From the IMG/VR virus record IMGVR_UViG_3300042486_001089, positions 1 to 21,079 of that record: DNA of 21,079 nt, one strand, 5' to 3'. Of the stretch, positions 6,801-13,764 are shown piece after piece. The notes beneath the pieces were generated by a model, which made no database searches, had not been told where the DNA came from, and worked only from the letters and a program-made list of their open reading frames with translations. The stretch's first letter is position 1. The number at the start of each line of letters is the position of its first letter. The translations under genes were made by a program, and so were the position numbers. The DNA comes from a virus.

Positions 6801-8821
6801 CTAATGAATTAACTCCTACTAATACAGTAACAGTAAATTTTATAGCCACAGGACCTCCTTTACCTCCTATAATTAATTTTAAAGAAGATTATATAGATAA
6901 TAAAACTGGTAGTGATATTTTTAGTAAATGTAATCATGGTTTTATTTACTATGGATCTATTAAAAATTTCTTACCTAAACAATATGGTGGTATAAATGAA
7001 ATGTTTTTTATAGATACAGGTTTAAAATCTAGACCTTGTGAAAAAAATATAGCAGGATTTTATGGAGATAGTTATATAAATACTTTTTCATTTGTAAGAA
7101 CAGGTGTTACAGGTATGCTAGAAGATTCTTATATTAATGATGAGAGTCATCTTTGGATTGATAAAAATGATAAAACTTATACTATTCAAAATATTGTAGG
7201 TACAGATAATAGATCTTATTTATTAAATTTGTTTTTACCTCAAAAACCAAATGTAACATTACTTAATACTGTAATTGAATCTGATGTAAATTTAGATTTA
7301 AGATACGAAGGTCCTACTTTTAATGAAACTTATTATCCTAAATTATCTAATAATAGATACAATTTATATTCTAATTTAAAGACTGATTACGCTGAAGATT
7401 GTTTTTTAAATAATTATTTTTATGAATTAATTTGTAGAGATAAAGATGACAACTGTACGTCTTCAATGACTGAAGAAATTGAATATAATGATGCTTATAA
7501 AAATTTCCATTCTAATTCTATTATTTTAAATAATGATTATAATGAATTAAATGGTATGAGGTTTTTATTATTAAAACCTGTCACAAATACAGACAAATTT
7601 TGTGACTGTGATTTTGAGTTTGATAATAGAATTGCAATATCTACAGCTAACAATGAAGCAATAAGTAGACTTAATTATAGTAAGTTTTTACCTAATGATT
7701 ATATTACTTTACCACACAAAGAAGGTAAAATAACCAACTTATTTAAAGAGAACCAAATACTATATGCTCATACAACAGATAATATCTGGAAGTTACTTAC
7801 TTTAGAGTCAAAATTACAAGCAAGTACTACTCAAGTATATTTAGGAACTAATGATTTTTTAAGTTCTCAACAGTTAGAGTTATTTGCCTCTAATGAAGGT
7901 TATATGGGTTTACAAGATAAAAGATTTAAATTCCAAAATAATGCAGGATATTTCTTTGTAGACTTAAAGACACAAAGTGTTAATTTAATGTCTGGAGGTA
8001 AATTAGATAGTATATCTAGTTATGGTATGAGTGGGTTTTTTAGAAGTAACTTTAAAAAGTATTTTAATTCTTATCAAGTAAATCCTGATTTAAAAAATGT
8101 TGAAATAAACTTTGGATATGATTACAGACATAAAAGACTTTTAATGACTGATAAGGGTAATGAATTTACTCTTTCTTATTATCCTGAAGATAAAGCTTTT
8201 TATTCATTCCATTCTTATCTTCCTATAGCTTATATACAAAATAGAGACACTTTTTTTACTCAAAGTGATAACTATGATTTATATATACACGAAGATAATT
8301 TTAATTCTTATAGAAGATTTTATGGAGTACACTATCCTTCTATTTTAGACGGAGTATTTACTTATCATCCTTTATTATATACTAATTTTAATAATATGGG
8401 ATTAAAGATAGATGCTTTTAATAATATAAATGGACAGCAAGTATTATTACAAGAGCCTCCTACAAGTGTTAGTATATGGAATGGGCATCAACACAGTGGA
8501 GAGATATTTATTAAAACTCCTGTAAATGAGGATTATATGTCTAATGTAGTATTAGGTAATCAACCACATCATTTTGTAAATGGAATACTATATTTAAATA
8601 ACTTCTCTAACTTTGTATTAGACCAAAGTCAACCATTTTTACAAGGTACTATCTTTAAAGAACCTAACAATAATGTATCTTTTAGTAAAAATTGGACAGA
8701 AATTAATAGACTAGAAAGTAACTTTTTCAACTATAGAGTTAAAATAGATGACAAAGATTTAGAAAATTTAAAATTTATACTTAAATTTACAATTCTTAAT
8801 TATAACATATCAATGAGATGA
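3881..8821 (+). CDS. Large tail tube / muzzle protein (P22 gp10-like N-terminus)
   Basis: A 1,646-residue virion protein, the expected size class for the crAss-like muzzle, which extends the short tail below the ring proteins. The N-terminus (F-T-K-G-I-N-I-E-T-S-P-E-T-Q, then P-E-S-T-Y-R-A-A-L-N-L-L and S-N-E) matches the pattern with which these proteins begin. Beta-propeller-like strands follow (V-V-V-F-L-S-N-N-E-I-G-I-Y). The rest is long, Asn/Tyr-rich and beta-dominated, with scattered Cys pairs (L-C-C-N-N-G, K-F-C-D-C-D). A beta-rich, partly repeated stretch with a Pro-rich end lies at about residues 841-995. The late section (S-K-L-Q-A-S-T-T-Q-V-Y-L-G, G-G-K-L-D-S-I-S-S-Y-G) resembles a phage tail fold near the C-terminus. 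The stop TGA overlaps the next start (ATGA). Confidence 0.75.
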   Translation: MAEKNNNNRTLQDVKNYTFTKGINIETSPETQPESTYRAALNLLKESEDDQNFLATEYSNEFRLKLPGKVLHSNLIKQINQVVVFLSNNEIGIYDPNKNTYTKLYNNPDLNFSIYLESVSFTKTECEDIVLIFWDGVNRIRNINITKFLDNNLSDDNVEDLELFKTSEKSIYLDTVNFKENSAYNIDAGMYRPFIQYEDEDGNSTNYYIIYENIPLIEDSLNSNFEFIDGNDSKVLNKSIELTLKSVDTKFPFINIGFIKTVKGVSTAFLFKQKYPVSPEIKVTYEGDTTFNTGLNIQEVVTKRAFYLSAKHGLIYNNRLLLSGLKGKRNVDYQKYANNIDVKYITGKINLKRTKGYKNPQHIIHHKSWMRDENYMLGIVLEFEDLTESLVYPLINKKYPNFPEFTDEAGLFPANDDTKLCCNNGERQLWKEVNTAKRINEKYNPYAADLSVNDECLGNINPNSNYIRSEGYLGYYESEEKYPVIARCENSNSLDPNDYIYPVEIINNKVVGKNITLFKMPDSTIEPFHNNIVDDEAITDNKNKFDSKFDEIEIYPLGIKLENVTMPTLEETDGIKVIGYRVVYVRRDSFNKSIQDKGWFVEMFKNKFNDREYIYPKHNVNSGAKWDYFSNLRDKAIETENPVQNFVKNSGYGSHYDNGIMFYGANTLSYKPGLNVNHIKVEQQYNSIGSYIDSIDGINTSPGSGGDEVIDPSTFKDKDGRLRSTAIQIYNLYNYGYTQNNNGSITKQNEFKNRSLKHTIKNVCVDNYSYVNNNVILNKILNSDYSLVNYYREDGVYLDFKNSSDLSFNKDLKFFNSDTSAKKCGNFPSPGFEPLDRIVAGSYTIISSDTIEIPAVGDIEDYQINDILYFQSGLFNNLVPGTPFKLISKVSNKLRIQLISGTLPTLGIPMSFSVQPNIAINVSFEIITNKIVNFVNKFPLNSEITVTSSTNNLFLPPTTKFKVISNTQIEVIGTNELTPTNTVTVNFIATGPPLPPIINFKEDYIDNKTGSDIFSKCNHGFIYYGSIKNFLPKQYGGINEMFFIDTGLKSRPCEKNIAGFYGDSYINTFSFVRTGVTGMLEDSYINDESHLWIDKNDKTYTIQNIVGTDNRSYLLNLFLPQKPNVTLLNTVIESDVNLDLRYEGPTFNETYYPKLSNNRYNLYSNLKTDYAEDCFLNNYFYELICRDKDDNCTSSMTEEIEYNDAYKNFHSNSIILNNDYNELNGMRFLLLKPVTNTDKFCDCDFEFDNRIAISTANNEAISRLNYSKFLPNDYITLPHKEGKITNLFKENQILYAHTTDNIWKLLTLESKLQASTTQVYLGTNDFLSSQQLELFASNEGYMGLQDKRFKFQNNAGYFFVDLKTQSVNLMSGGKLDSISSYGMSGFFRSNFKKYFNSYQVNPDLKNVEINFGYDYRHKRLLMTDKGNEFTLSYYPEDKAFYSFHSYLPIAYIQNRDTFFTQSDNYDLYIHEDNFNSYRRFYGVHYPSILDGVFTYHPLLYTNFNNMGLKIDAFNNINGQQVLLQEPPTSVSIWNGHQHSGEIFIKTPVNEDYMSNVVLGNQPHHFVNGILYLNNFSNFVLDQSQPFLQGTIFKEPNNNVSFSKNWTEINRLESNFFNYRVKIDDKDLENLKFILKFTILNYNISMR
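6401..6865 (+). other. Beta-rich repeat-containing segment within the muzzle protein
   Basis: Residues about 841-995 of the muzzle protein differ in character from the rest: richer in Ile, Val, Ser, Thr and Pro and poorer in Tyr and Asp. Two similar units can be seen, each with T-x-F-K-[LV]-I-S followed by an N and a strand (residues 882 and 959, about 77 apart). The stretch ends in the linker G-P-P-L-P-P. The DNA also uses more C-ending and CpG-containing codons here (for example near 6443 and 6724). This suggests a duplicated Ig-like or carbohydrate-binding type domain inserted into the muzzle. The boundaries are approximate. Confidence 0.45.
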
Positions 8822-10116
8822 TAAATAAAAAGAAAACTAATCTTAATAAAACTAAGTCTTCAGGGTGGTTAAATGACTACTCTGAAGATTTTTTTATTAA
8901 TAAATACCCTGCAGGTGGATTTATGACATATCAAGATGCTTATAAAGGGTTTGGGACAGGTCCTGAACTTTATCAAGATAATTCATACTTTAGAACTATA
9001 GTTCCAGATAACATTGAAGATATGGATGCTATGATAAATGAACCTAGTATTTTTTCTACTATTAATAATGTTTTAGGTACAGCTAATCAAGTTGTAAATG
9101 CTGGTACAGGGTTAATGAGTAGGTTTCAAACCTCACAAACAGGCTATGAAGGGTTAAGTGATAATGCTAAAAGTATGTTTGATTATTCTAAAATGATGAA
9201 TAATGCAGAACAAGGCTTTACAGGATTAAATTTCGATAATACAAATTTACCTTCAATGATAAGTGGAATAGGTGGAGAAGGTCAAACTTTTGGTGGATTT
9301 GGTTCACAGGGAAATAAAGGTATTTTACAAGGAATGTCCTTTATAAAAAAAGATGGAGGTATGGTTCCTAAATTTGCAGGAGGAGGGTTAGCAGAAATTT
9401 ATGGTAATAGTTATGGGGGTAATACTAATAATCCAAGAATATATAATTCAAATAATAATAGAGCTACTGTCCAAGACTTACAAAGAGTAAGAAGAAATGA
9501 CTTCTTAAACACTAAAGTTAGAAAAGATAGACAATCTTTTGAAGATGATAAAGTAGATTGGGGTTTTATGAATTGGGCTAAAGAACCAGTAGGAGCTACA
9601 CTAGGAGTACTTAGTACTGTTCCTGGAGTAGGTAATATAGTAGATGGTGCTTTAGGAGATTCTTTTTTAACTAGAACAGGAGGATATACTGTAGGTTCTG
9701 GAGTAGGTAATACTGCTATGGGAACAGCAAAAATAATTGGAGGTATAGGTACAGGTAACGTTGGAATGGTAAGTAGTGGTATAGGAGATGTTGGTGAAGG
9801 AGTTGGTAGTACAGTAGGTACTTTTCAAGCTAAAGATTCTTTAGCTAGTTATGATAAATCTGGTTATATTTCAGGTAACAGACTAGTAAATGCTTCTAAA
9901 GATTTTGGCAATATGATGGATACTGCAGGAAGTCTTTTTGGAAATGTTAAAGGTGGAGTAGATATGTTTGGTAAGTCAGGTAACTTTGGTAACATTATGG
10001 GTAATATGAAAGGTGGTCAAAAAGGTGCAAAAGGTTTTGGTAACTTTATGAGTAACTTTGTTATGGCTGAAGGTGGAAATATTAATAGTAAAAAAGGTTG
10101 GTTAGATCAACTATAA
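8818..10116 (+). CDS. Gly-rich putative cargo/ejection protein with GWL motifs at both ends
   Basis: A 432-residue protein immediately after the muzzle gene (4-base ATGA overlap), where crAss-like phages encode proteins packed in the tail and ejected into the host. The N-terminus has S-S-G-W-L-N-D-Y and N-K-Y-P-A-G-G; the C-terminus ends in K-K-G-W-L-D-Q-L, so a G-W-L-[ND] motif flanks the protein. Residues about 250-330 form a Gly/Val/Ile/Ala-rich stretch (G-V-L-S-T-V-P-G-V-G-N-I-V, then G-S-G-V-G-N-T-A-M-G) compatible with membrane insertion. Two copies of a short GG motif occur, K-D-G-G-M-V-P-K-F-A (from residue 178) and M-A-E-G-G-N-I (10063-10083). There is no signal peptide. Cargo function is inferred from position and composition; no enzyme motif is visible. 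Confidence 0.55.
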   Translation: MINKKKTNLNKTKSSGWLNDYSEDFFINKYPAGGFMTYQDAYKGFGTGPELYQDNSYFRTIVPDNIEDMDAMINEPSIFSTINNVLGTANQVVNAGTGLMSRFQTSQTGYEGLSDNAKSMFDYSKMMNNAEQGFTGLNFDNTNLPSMISGIGGEGQTFGGFGSQGNKGILQGMSFIKKDGGMVPKFAGGGLAEIYGNSYGGNTNNPRIYNSNNNRATVQDLQRVRRNDFLNTKVRKDRQSFEDDKVDWGFMNWAKEPVGATLGVLSTVPGVGNIVDGALGDSFLTRTGGYTVGSGVGNTAMGTAKIIGGIGTGNVGMVSSGIGDVGEGVGSTVGTFQAKDSLASYDKSGYISGNRLVNASKDFGNMMDTAGSLFGNVKGGVDMFGKSGNFGNIMGNMKGGQKGAKGFGNFMSNFVMAEGGNINSKKGWLDQL

Positions 10117-10127
10117 AAAATAATTAT

Positions 10128-12407
10128 ATGAAAGAATTAATTTTAAAATTAGCAGGTGTTAGTAGTGAAGAAGAATTTTACTCTTTATATCCTACACAAG
10201 AATCTTTCTTTGAAAAGAATCCTGAAGCTGTTGAAATAATTAATAATTATAAACAGAGTCAAGGTATAGAATCTATGGCTAATGGAGGACTTATGGGTAA
10301 TAAAGTACCTATTCAAGCAGAAACTTATCAAGGACAACCTGAACAAGTTGTACTTCCAGATGGAACTGTAGATTCTGTAAATGCTCAAACTTCCCATGAA
10401 AATATGTCAGATGATAAAGTAACTGATATATTACCTGAAGGAAGTCATATTCAAAGTGCTAGGAATAAACTTACTCCTGAGCAATATGAGCAACTATTAA
10501 GTATGTTTGACCCAAAAGGTGCTGAAAATAATAAGAAGCTGTTAGATCAAGTTTCTAAGGGTAAAAATAAGAAAATATCTCCTGCAGAAATATCAGAATA
10601 TGCTAAGAAAAATTATCAAAAGGAATCTACTCCTAATTCTTTTGATACTGATAAATTAAAAGAAAGTAATAAAAAATCTTTTATAGATTTATCTATGAAT
10701 TTAAATGATTTAATTAAAGCAGGTAAAGAATTATCTGAAGGTATTTTACCAACAGAAGTAATGGCTTGGGGAGGACCTATTGGTAAATATGCTGAAGGAG
10801 ATAAAGTAATAGATTATAACAATATTTCTATAAGTAATTTAGAAGATTTAAAAAAATATTTAAATCAGTTTGGAATAGATCCTGAAACTAATTTACCTAA
10901 TTATAAATTTAAAGATTTAGAAAATACTAAAAAAAGATATATTGATTTAGCTAACCAAGTAAATGATAAAGAGTTAGTAAGTAAATTAAAAAATTTACAA
11001 GGTTCTTCAGAAAAACAATTTGAAGAATTAAAAAAAGCTGCAGGTAAATTACAAAATTTTCATAAATTAAATAACCCTAAACTATCTTTAGATTTTACAT
11101 TAGATACTAAAGATACTAGAACTTCTTTACCTACAGTAATTAAATATGGTAAAGAACTAGGATTGTCTGAGAATGAAATAAGTTTATTATCTAAAAATAA
11201 AAATAAAGGGTATCATAGTCAACCTAAAAATATTCAAAATATTTTAGATAAAGCTAACGAGCAATTACCTTTAACTAGTCCAGAAATTCAAAATGAATTT
11301 GTAAATACTAGGTTTGTAGATAATGAAGCATATTATAGAATGCCTGAAAAGTTTCAATTTAACTTTGGAGATATTTCAAATCCTAATAGTCCACAGTCTC
11401 AAGCTTATAAATATTATTTAGAAAATTTTTATCAATCAGAACCTGTTCAAAATAATTTAGTAAAAAATTCTTACGGTAAATACAGTGCTCCTATAGGTTA
11501 TACAACTATGCCTGTAGATAATATTGAAGATTGGAAAAAAAGTAATAATGTAGAAAGTAGTTTTAATCCTGGTACTTTTTCAAATCCTGGTTCAGGATTA
11601 GGTAACATTTCTTTTAAACCTATATTAGAAAATGCAAATACACCTGAAAATGTTTTACCTAAAGTTGATAATTTAAGTTTAGGAAATCCTCAAAGTATAG
11701 TAGCTCCTCAAAATAATCCTATGACTAGATTTAATTCAGGATTATTAGAAAGTCAGTTAAATAGAGGTTTACAAGGTAATCAAGCTTACTTAAATGCAGC
11801 TATGGATTTATCTCCTGTTTATACTATGGAAACTCCTGATACATTTATTAGAAGTAGAAGGAATGAAATACCTGTAGGTAACATATTATATAATATTGAA
11901 AAAGCACAGAGAGATTCTGCAAATGCATTAGCTGCACAGACAGGAGATTGGAGTACTTTAGCAAGTAATATTGCAAATTCTGGAGCCAATGCTTATAATC
12001 AAATAGGTGATACTTTAAGTGCTCTTAATGAAAAAAATGTAGGTCTTTATAACACTACACAAGATTTACAACAAAACTTATTAAGTTCTAATGTAGGGGT
12101 AAGAAATCAAAATCTTACTAATATGCAAAATATGATGAATTATAAAAGGAACTTAATGGGACAAAAAGCTGTTAAAGATGCAGAACTATACTCTAATTAC
12201 TCTAAATCTATTTCTGAAAATGCTCAAAAGGAACAGAATCAAAAGATGGAATTACTTAATGTAATGGCATCTAAACCTGATATGTTTAAAGGAGAAAGAG
12301 GGCAACAGTTTGCAAATCAGATTATGGGTAATTATGGATCTTATAATAATCCTTTTTCAGGATCAGTATTAGATTTTGGTATAAACTTTTTTAATAAAAT
12401 AAATTAA
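10128..12407 (+). CDS. Putative cargo/ejection protein, 759 residues
   Basis: Start chosen at the ATG at 10128, 11 bases after the preceding stop; the frame also extends upstream to a TTG at 10098, but that lies inside the previous gene. The N-terminal 50 residues are a small acidic helical region (S-S-E-E-E-F-Y-S-L-Y-P). Then come M-A-N-G-G-L-M-G-N-K (10275-10304) and a segment with L-P-D-G-T-V-D-S-V, S-H-E-N and L-P-E-G-S-H-I-Q-S, a pattern I associate with crAss-like virion proteins. A second GG motif, M-A-W-G-G-P-I-G-K-Y, is at 10761-10790. The middle is hydrophilic and mainly helical. The last 200 residues are a long Ala/Asn/Gln-rich helical region (A-Q-R-D-S-A-N-A-L-A-A-Q). No catalytic motif is recognised. 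It is likely one of the proteins carried in the tail and injected, by position and composition. Confidence 0.55.
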   Translation: MKELILKLAGVSSEEEFYSLYPTQESFFEKNPEAVEIINNYKQSQGIESMANGGLMGNKVPIQAETYQGQPEQVVLPDGTVDSVNAQTSHENMSDDKVTDILPEGSHIQSARNKLTPEQYEQLLSMFDPKGAENNKKLLDQVSKGKNKKISPAEISEYAKKNYQKESTPNSFDTDKLKESNKKSFIDLSMNLNDLIKAGKELSEGILPTEVMAWGGPIGKYAEGDKVIDYNNISISNLEDLKKYLNQFGIDPETNLPNYKFKDLENTKKRYIDLANQVNDKELVSKLKNLQGSSEKQFEELKKAAGKLQNFHKLNNPKLSLDFTLDTKDTRTSLPTVIKYGKELGLSENEISLLSKNKNKGYHSQPKNIQNILDKANEQLPLTSPEIQNEFVNTRFVDNEAYYRMPEKFQFNFGDISNPNSPQSQAYKYYLENFYQSEPVQNNLVKNSYGKYSAPIGYTTMPVDNIEDWKKSNNVESSFNPGTFSNPGSGLGNISFKPILENANTPENVLPKVDNLSLGNPQSIVAPQNNPMTRFNSGLLESQLNRGLQGNQAYLNAAMDLSPVYTMETPDTFIRSRRNEIPVGNILYNIEKAQRDSANALAAQTGDWSTLASNIANSGANAYNQIGDTLSALNEKNVGLYNTTQDLQQNLLSSNVGVRNQNLTNMQNMMNYKRNLMGQKAVKDAELYSNYSKSISENAQKEQNQKMELLNVMASKPDMFKGERGQQFANQIMGNYGSYNNPFSGSVLDFGINFFNKIN

Positions 12408-12413
12408 AATTAA

Positions 12414-13763
12414 ATGAGTCAAAGAAGAAATCCAGCAGGGATGTTTCCTGGAGCTTTTGGAGGATTCTCTAGAATTGGAGAACAAGAGATGTATGATCCT
12501 ACTTGGACAAATATAAACTTTGGAAATTTTGAAGGACTAAATATGGATTTAGTCAATAGAAATGCTGAGTTTTCTCAAACTATAGCTAATAAAAGATATG
12601 AAGAGATGATGGAAGCTCAGAATAAGTTATTAGAAGAAGTTAAATTAGGTAAAAGATTTGATTACTTAGAGAATGAATTAAAGAATAAATTAGCATCTGT
12701 TATTGAAAATGCAGGTAATGTTCAATTATCTGATAATGCTAATTTCACAAAATTAAATAGTAATTTAATTTCTCTAAAGCATGATCCTAATTTAAAACAA
12801 GCTATGTACTCTACTGAACAAGCTAAGAAGTATAAAGAAATGTTGGATAAAGATCCTAATCTTAAAAATAGACCTTGGGATGATGCTAACTATACTCAGT
12901 TTAATAATTTTATAAATGGCCAGACAAATGATTTTGAATTAAAACCTGTTTATAAAGATGTTGATTTAGTTGCTACTTGGGATGATTTCTTTAAAACTTT
13001 ACCTAAGTCTGAAATAGATAAATTAGAAAAATATGGTCCTTATGGTTTATTACAAGCTAGAGAAGAAGGTAGAGATGTAGGAGAATTAATTAAAGCAATA
13101 GAACAATTTAAAAACTTTACTATATTAAATAATCCTGAAATTAATTCTAATTTAGAAAGAAGAAGAGGTTATTTTGCTAGTCAAGGTTTAGACCCAAATG
13201 AGAGTGTAGATAAATTTATTAATGATAGTTTAATGGCATCAGCTAGTAAATATGCTACTAAAAATAGAACTATTAAGGGTGTTGAAATGGATGTTAACCA
13301 AAGTGGTAGAATGCAAGATAGACAGTTACCAATTTCTGAAAGAAATGCTGCTAACAGTTCTTCATCTTCTTCATCAAATTCAAACTCAGGTTCAGGATCA
13401 GGTTCAGGACCTTATAGTTTAATAGGTACAGCAGTAATGCAAGGTAATAAAGCAGCTCCTGCACCTTTACAAAAACAATTAGCATCAACACTAAATGCAG
13501 AAGCAACAAGAAGACTACTTGCTAAAAATACAAAAAGTTTAAAAGAAGAGGATATAACAGAAGTACATCCTGCTTATGTTGACAATGATGGTAATTATGT
13601 AGTAAAAGTAGATTATACAAAATATGATCCTGTATCAGAAAAAGATGTAATAAGTAGTACTAAAGCAACTATTGAACCAAGTTTTGTAAATAATATTCTT
13701 CAAACTTTTAATTCAAACACACAATCAAATAATACCAACACACAAACTCCAAAATTTAACTAA
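12414..13763 (+). CDS. Putative cargo/ejection protein with Ser/Gly linker, 449 residues
   Basis: A hypothetical protein in the same operon, 6 bases after the previous gene and only 1 base before the next. The first 20 residues are Gly/Phe-rich (M-F-P-G-A-F-G-G-F). Residues about 50-110 are strongly helical and could be a coiled coil (R-Y-E-E-M-M-E-A-Q-N-K-L-L-E-E). A middle helical region runs to about residue 280. A flexible Ser-then-Ser/Gly linker (315-332) joins a C-terminal domain that is Ala/Lys-rich and then beta-like (Y-V-D-N-D-G-N-Y-V-V-K-V-D-Y). The tail is Asn/Thr/Gln-rich and probably disordered. No enzyme motif is visible. The family is not recognised with certainty; the cargo role is inferred from synteny between the muzzle and the giant ORF. 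Confidence 0.52.
   Translation: MSQRRNPAGMFPGAFGGFSRIGEQEMYDPTWTNINFGNFEGLNMDLVNRNAEFSQTIANKRYEEMMEAQNKLLEEVKLGKRFDYLENELKNKLASVIENAGNVQLSDNANFTKLNSNLISLKHDPNLKQAMYSTEQAKKYKEMLDKDPNLKNRPWDDANYTQFNNFINGQTNDFELKPVYKDVDLVATWDDFFKTLPKSEIDKLEKYGPYGLLQAREEGRDVGELIKAIEQFKNFTILNNPEINSNLERRRGYFASQGLDPNESVDKFINDSLMASASKYATKNRTIKGVEMDVNQSGRMQDRQLPISERNAANSSSSSSSNSNSGSGSGSGPYSLIGTAVMQGNKAAPAPLQKQLASTLNAEATRRLLAKNTKSLKEEDITEVHPAYVDNDGNYVVKVDYTKYDPVSEKDVISSTKATIEPSFVNNILQTFNSNTQSNNTNTQTPKFN
13356..13409 (+). repeat. Low-complexity Ser/Gly linker-coding stretch
   Basis: Seven serines, an S-N-S-N-S step and alternating Gly-Ser (residues 315-332 of the 449-residue protein) are encoded by TCT/TCA-rich near-repeats followed by GGTTCA/GGATCA repeats. 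The encoded peptide is a classic flexible linker separating the helical N-terminal part from the C-terminal domain. Such repeats are prone to length change by slippage. Confidence 0.8.
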
Positions 13764-13764
13764 A

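Noticed and set aside
1896-8821. Stop codon reassignment (TAG to Gln or TGA to Trp), as known in some crAss-like phages
   Set aside because: TAG at 1896 and TGA at 8819 act as ends where the next gene starts, Trp codons are TGG throughout, and the giant ORF needs no readthrough.
10098-10127. TTG start at 10098 giving a 769-residue version of the cargo protein
   Set aside because: It would overlap the conserved-looking GWL end of the previous gene. The ATG at 10128 has the usual A/T leader and better spacing.
10185-10397. Minus-strand frame of 70 codons within the 759-residue cargo gene
   Set aside because: Antisense of a well-supported + strand gene; no motif and no room for control elements.
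13377-13409. Possible tandem repeat or CRISPR-like array in TCA/GGT-rich DNA
   Set aside because: It is a 3- to 6-base low-complexity run coding for a Ser/Gly linker, with no spacers or palindromic units.
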